A DNA stretch of 6,522 nt from Bacteriovoracaceae bacterium (lineage in GTDB: Bacteria > Bdellovibrionota > UBA1018), in the NCBI GenBank assembly GCA_947475645.1, contig CANJNU010000058.1, positions 1 through 6,522 on the forward strand. Reading direction: 5' to 3'. Shown piece after piece: positions 6,082 through 6,522 of the stretch. The notes below the pieces were generated by a model. That model was given only the letters and a program-made list of their open reading frames with translations. It searched no databases and was not told where the DNA came from. Both the position numbers and the translations under genes were made by a program. Each line of letters starts with the position of its first letter. Within the stretch, counting starts at the first letter, position 1.

Positions 6082-6110
6082 AAATTGCCCGAAACGGGGT
6101 CTACTGTCAA
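6082..6110 (-). promoter_or_regulatory. Tentative promoter of rplU-rpmA
   Basis: A perfect TTGACA (6105-6110, minus strand) lies in the 48-base gap between cdd and rplU. At 17 bases it is followed by CAATTT (6082-6087), a poor -10 match. The spacer contains the small dyad CCCGTTTCGGG. If used, transcription would start only about 3 bases before the rplU ATG. The alternative is that rplU is transcribed from a promoter within or before cdd. Confidence 0.25.
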
Positions 6111-6120
6111 GCAGTTATCT

Positions 6121-6522
6121 TTAGCCGTGGTGAGGAAATTTTTTCAGGTGTTCGGGAAGAAAAGCTTGCGGAAGCAGTTCGGCAAACGTGGAGGTTCTAC
6201 ATTCACCTTTTAGGTTCATTGCGTGAATTTTCGTTTTCGGCGTAGAAAACTCTGCAATGACTTGTCTGCAAAGTCCACAAGGGGGCCATGCGGGAGACGC
6301 ATCGGTGACGACAACCACCTCCTCGATCAAAATCTTGGGGCCCGCTTCGCTTACAGCCTTAAAAATAGCGGTTCTTTCAGCGCATACTGTGCCGCCGTAC
6401 GAAGAGTTTTCTACGTTGCAACCAGAAAAGACCCTTTTATTTGACAGCTTAATAACAGCTCCCACTTTGAACTGGCTATAAGGGCTGTAAGACTTTTTTC
6501 GAGCAGCGCACGCCTTCTTGAA
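6121..6522 (-). CDS. cdd: Cytidine deaminase, C-terminal 133 residues (5' end outside window)
   Basis: Cytidine deaminase hydrolyses cytidine and deoxycytidine to uridine and deoxyuridine plus ammonia in pyrimidine salvage. The frame is open through the right edge, so the true start lies outside. The visible part begins FKKACAARKKSYSPYSQFKV, the usual substrate-pocket region, which an annotation starting at the internal GTG (6465) would lose. The zinc site is complete: Cys47 in TVCAERTAIF, with catalytic Glu49, and Cys82 and Cys85 in PPCGLCRQV, counting from the first visible residue. Substrate residues appear in GCNVENSSYG (about 34-43). Three cysteine ligands and a total length near 135-140 indicate the small homotetrameric type, not the longer dimeric E. 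coli type. Placing cdd before rplU is not part of the usual ribosomal cluster, and there is no clear terminator between them. Confidence 0.95.
   Translation of the reverse strand, partial: FKKACAARKKSYSPYSQFKVGAVIKLSNKRVFSGCNVENSSYGGTVCAERTAIFKAVSEAGPKILIEEVVVVTDASPAWPPCGLCRQVIAEFSTPKTKIHAMNLKGECRTSTFAELLPQAFLPEHLKKFPHHG

Noticed and set aside
6088..6104. Dyad CCCGTTTCGGG as a terminator for cdd.
   Set aside because: The stem is only four pairs and is not followed by a T-run on the minus strand.

Overview
The window carries nine protein genes, all on the minus strand, packed end to end with housekeeping functions. Read in the direction of transcription, from the right edge to the left, the order is: cdd (5' end outside the window), rplU, rpmA, obg, nadD, rsfS, rlmH, gpmI and pfkA (3' end outside the window). 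I see no rRNA or tRNA gene, CRISPR array, insertion sequence, integrase or long repeat. All plus-strand reading frames look like shadows of these genes. The gene order rplU-rpmA-obg-...-nadD-rsfS-rlmH-gpmI is, from memory, typical of deltaproteobacteria in the broad sense, where proB/proA often sit between obg and nadD; they are absent here. With moderate GC content this suggests a bacterium of the Bdellovibrionota/Desulfobacterota-like lineages, held with low confidence because no rRNA or lineage-specific gene is present.

Right part (about 5085-6522): the end of a cytidine deaminase gene (pyrimidine salvage) is followed after 48 bases by rplU (L21, with an unusual tail of about 73 residues) and rpmA (L27). 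A hairpin with a T-rich tail on the minus strand ends this unit just past rpmA. Middle part (2217-5071): obg, nadD, rsfS and rlmH follow with gaps of 2, 8 and 11 bases, which looks like one co-transcribed, translationally coupled unit. Left part (1-2196): gpmI and pfkA, 22 bases apart, encode two glycolytic enzymes. A promoter-like pair directly before gpmI suggests they can also be transcribed separately.

Functionally, five of the nine products act on the large ribosomal subunit: L21 and L27 are 50S proteins, Obg is a 50S-assembly GTPase, RsfS binds uL14 and blocks subunit joining under starvation, and RlmH methylates pseudouridine 1915 in helix 69 of 23S rRNA. NadD makes NAD precursors, and GpmI and PfkA run glycolysis. 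The block therefore joins ribosome maturation and silencing with central energy metabolism, but each member belongs to a known family.

I found no new defence, mobile or biosynthetic system. The points worth checking are the long basic tail on L21, an altered glycine loop in the RlmH SAM pocket, and promoter-like elements so close to the gpmI (and perhaps rplU) start codons that the transcripts could be leaderless.
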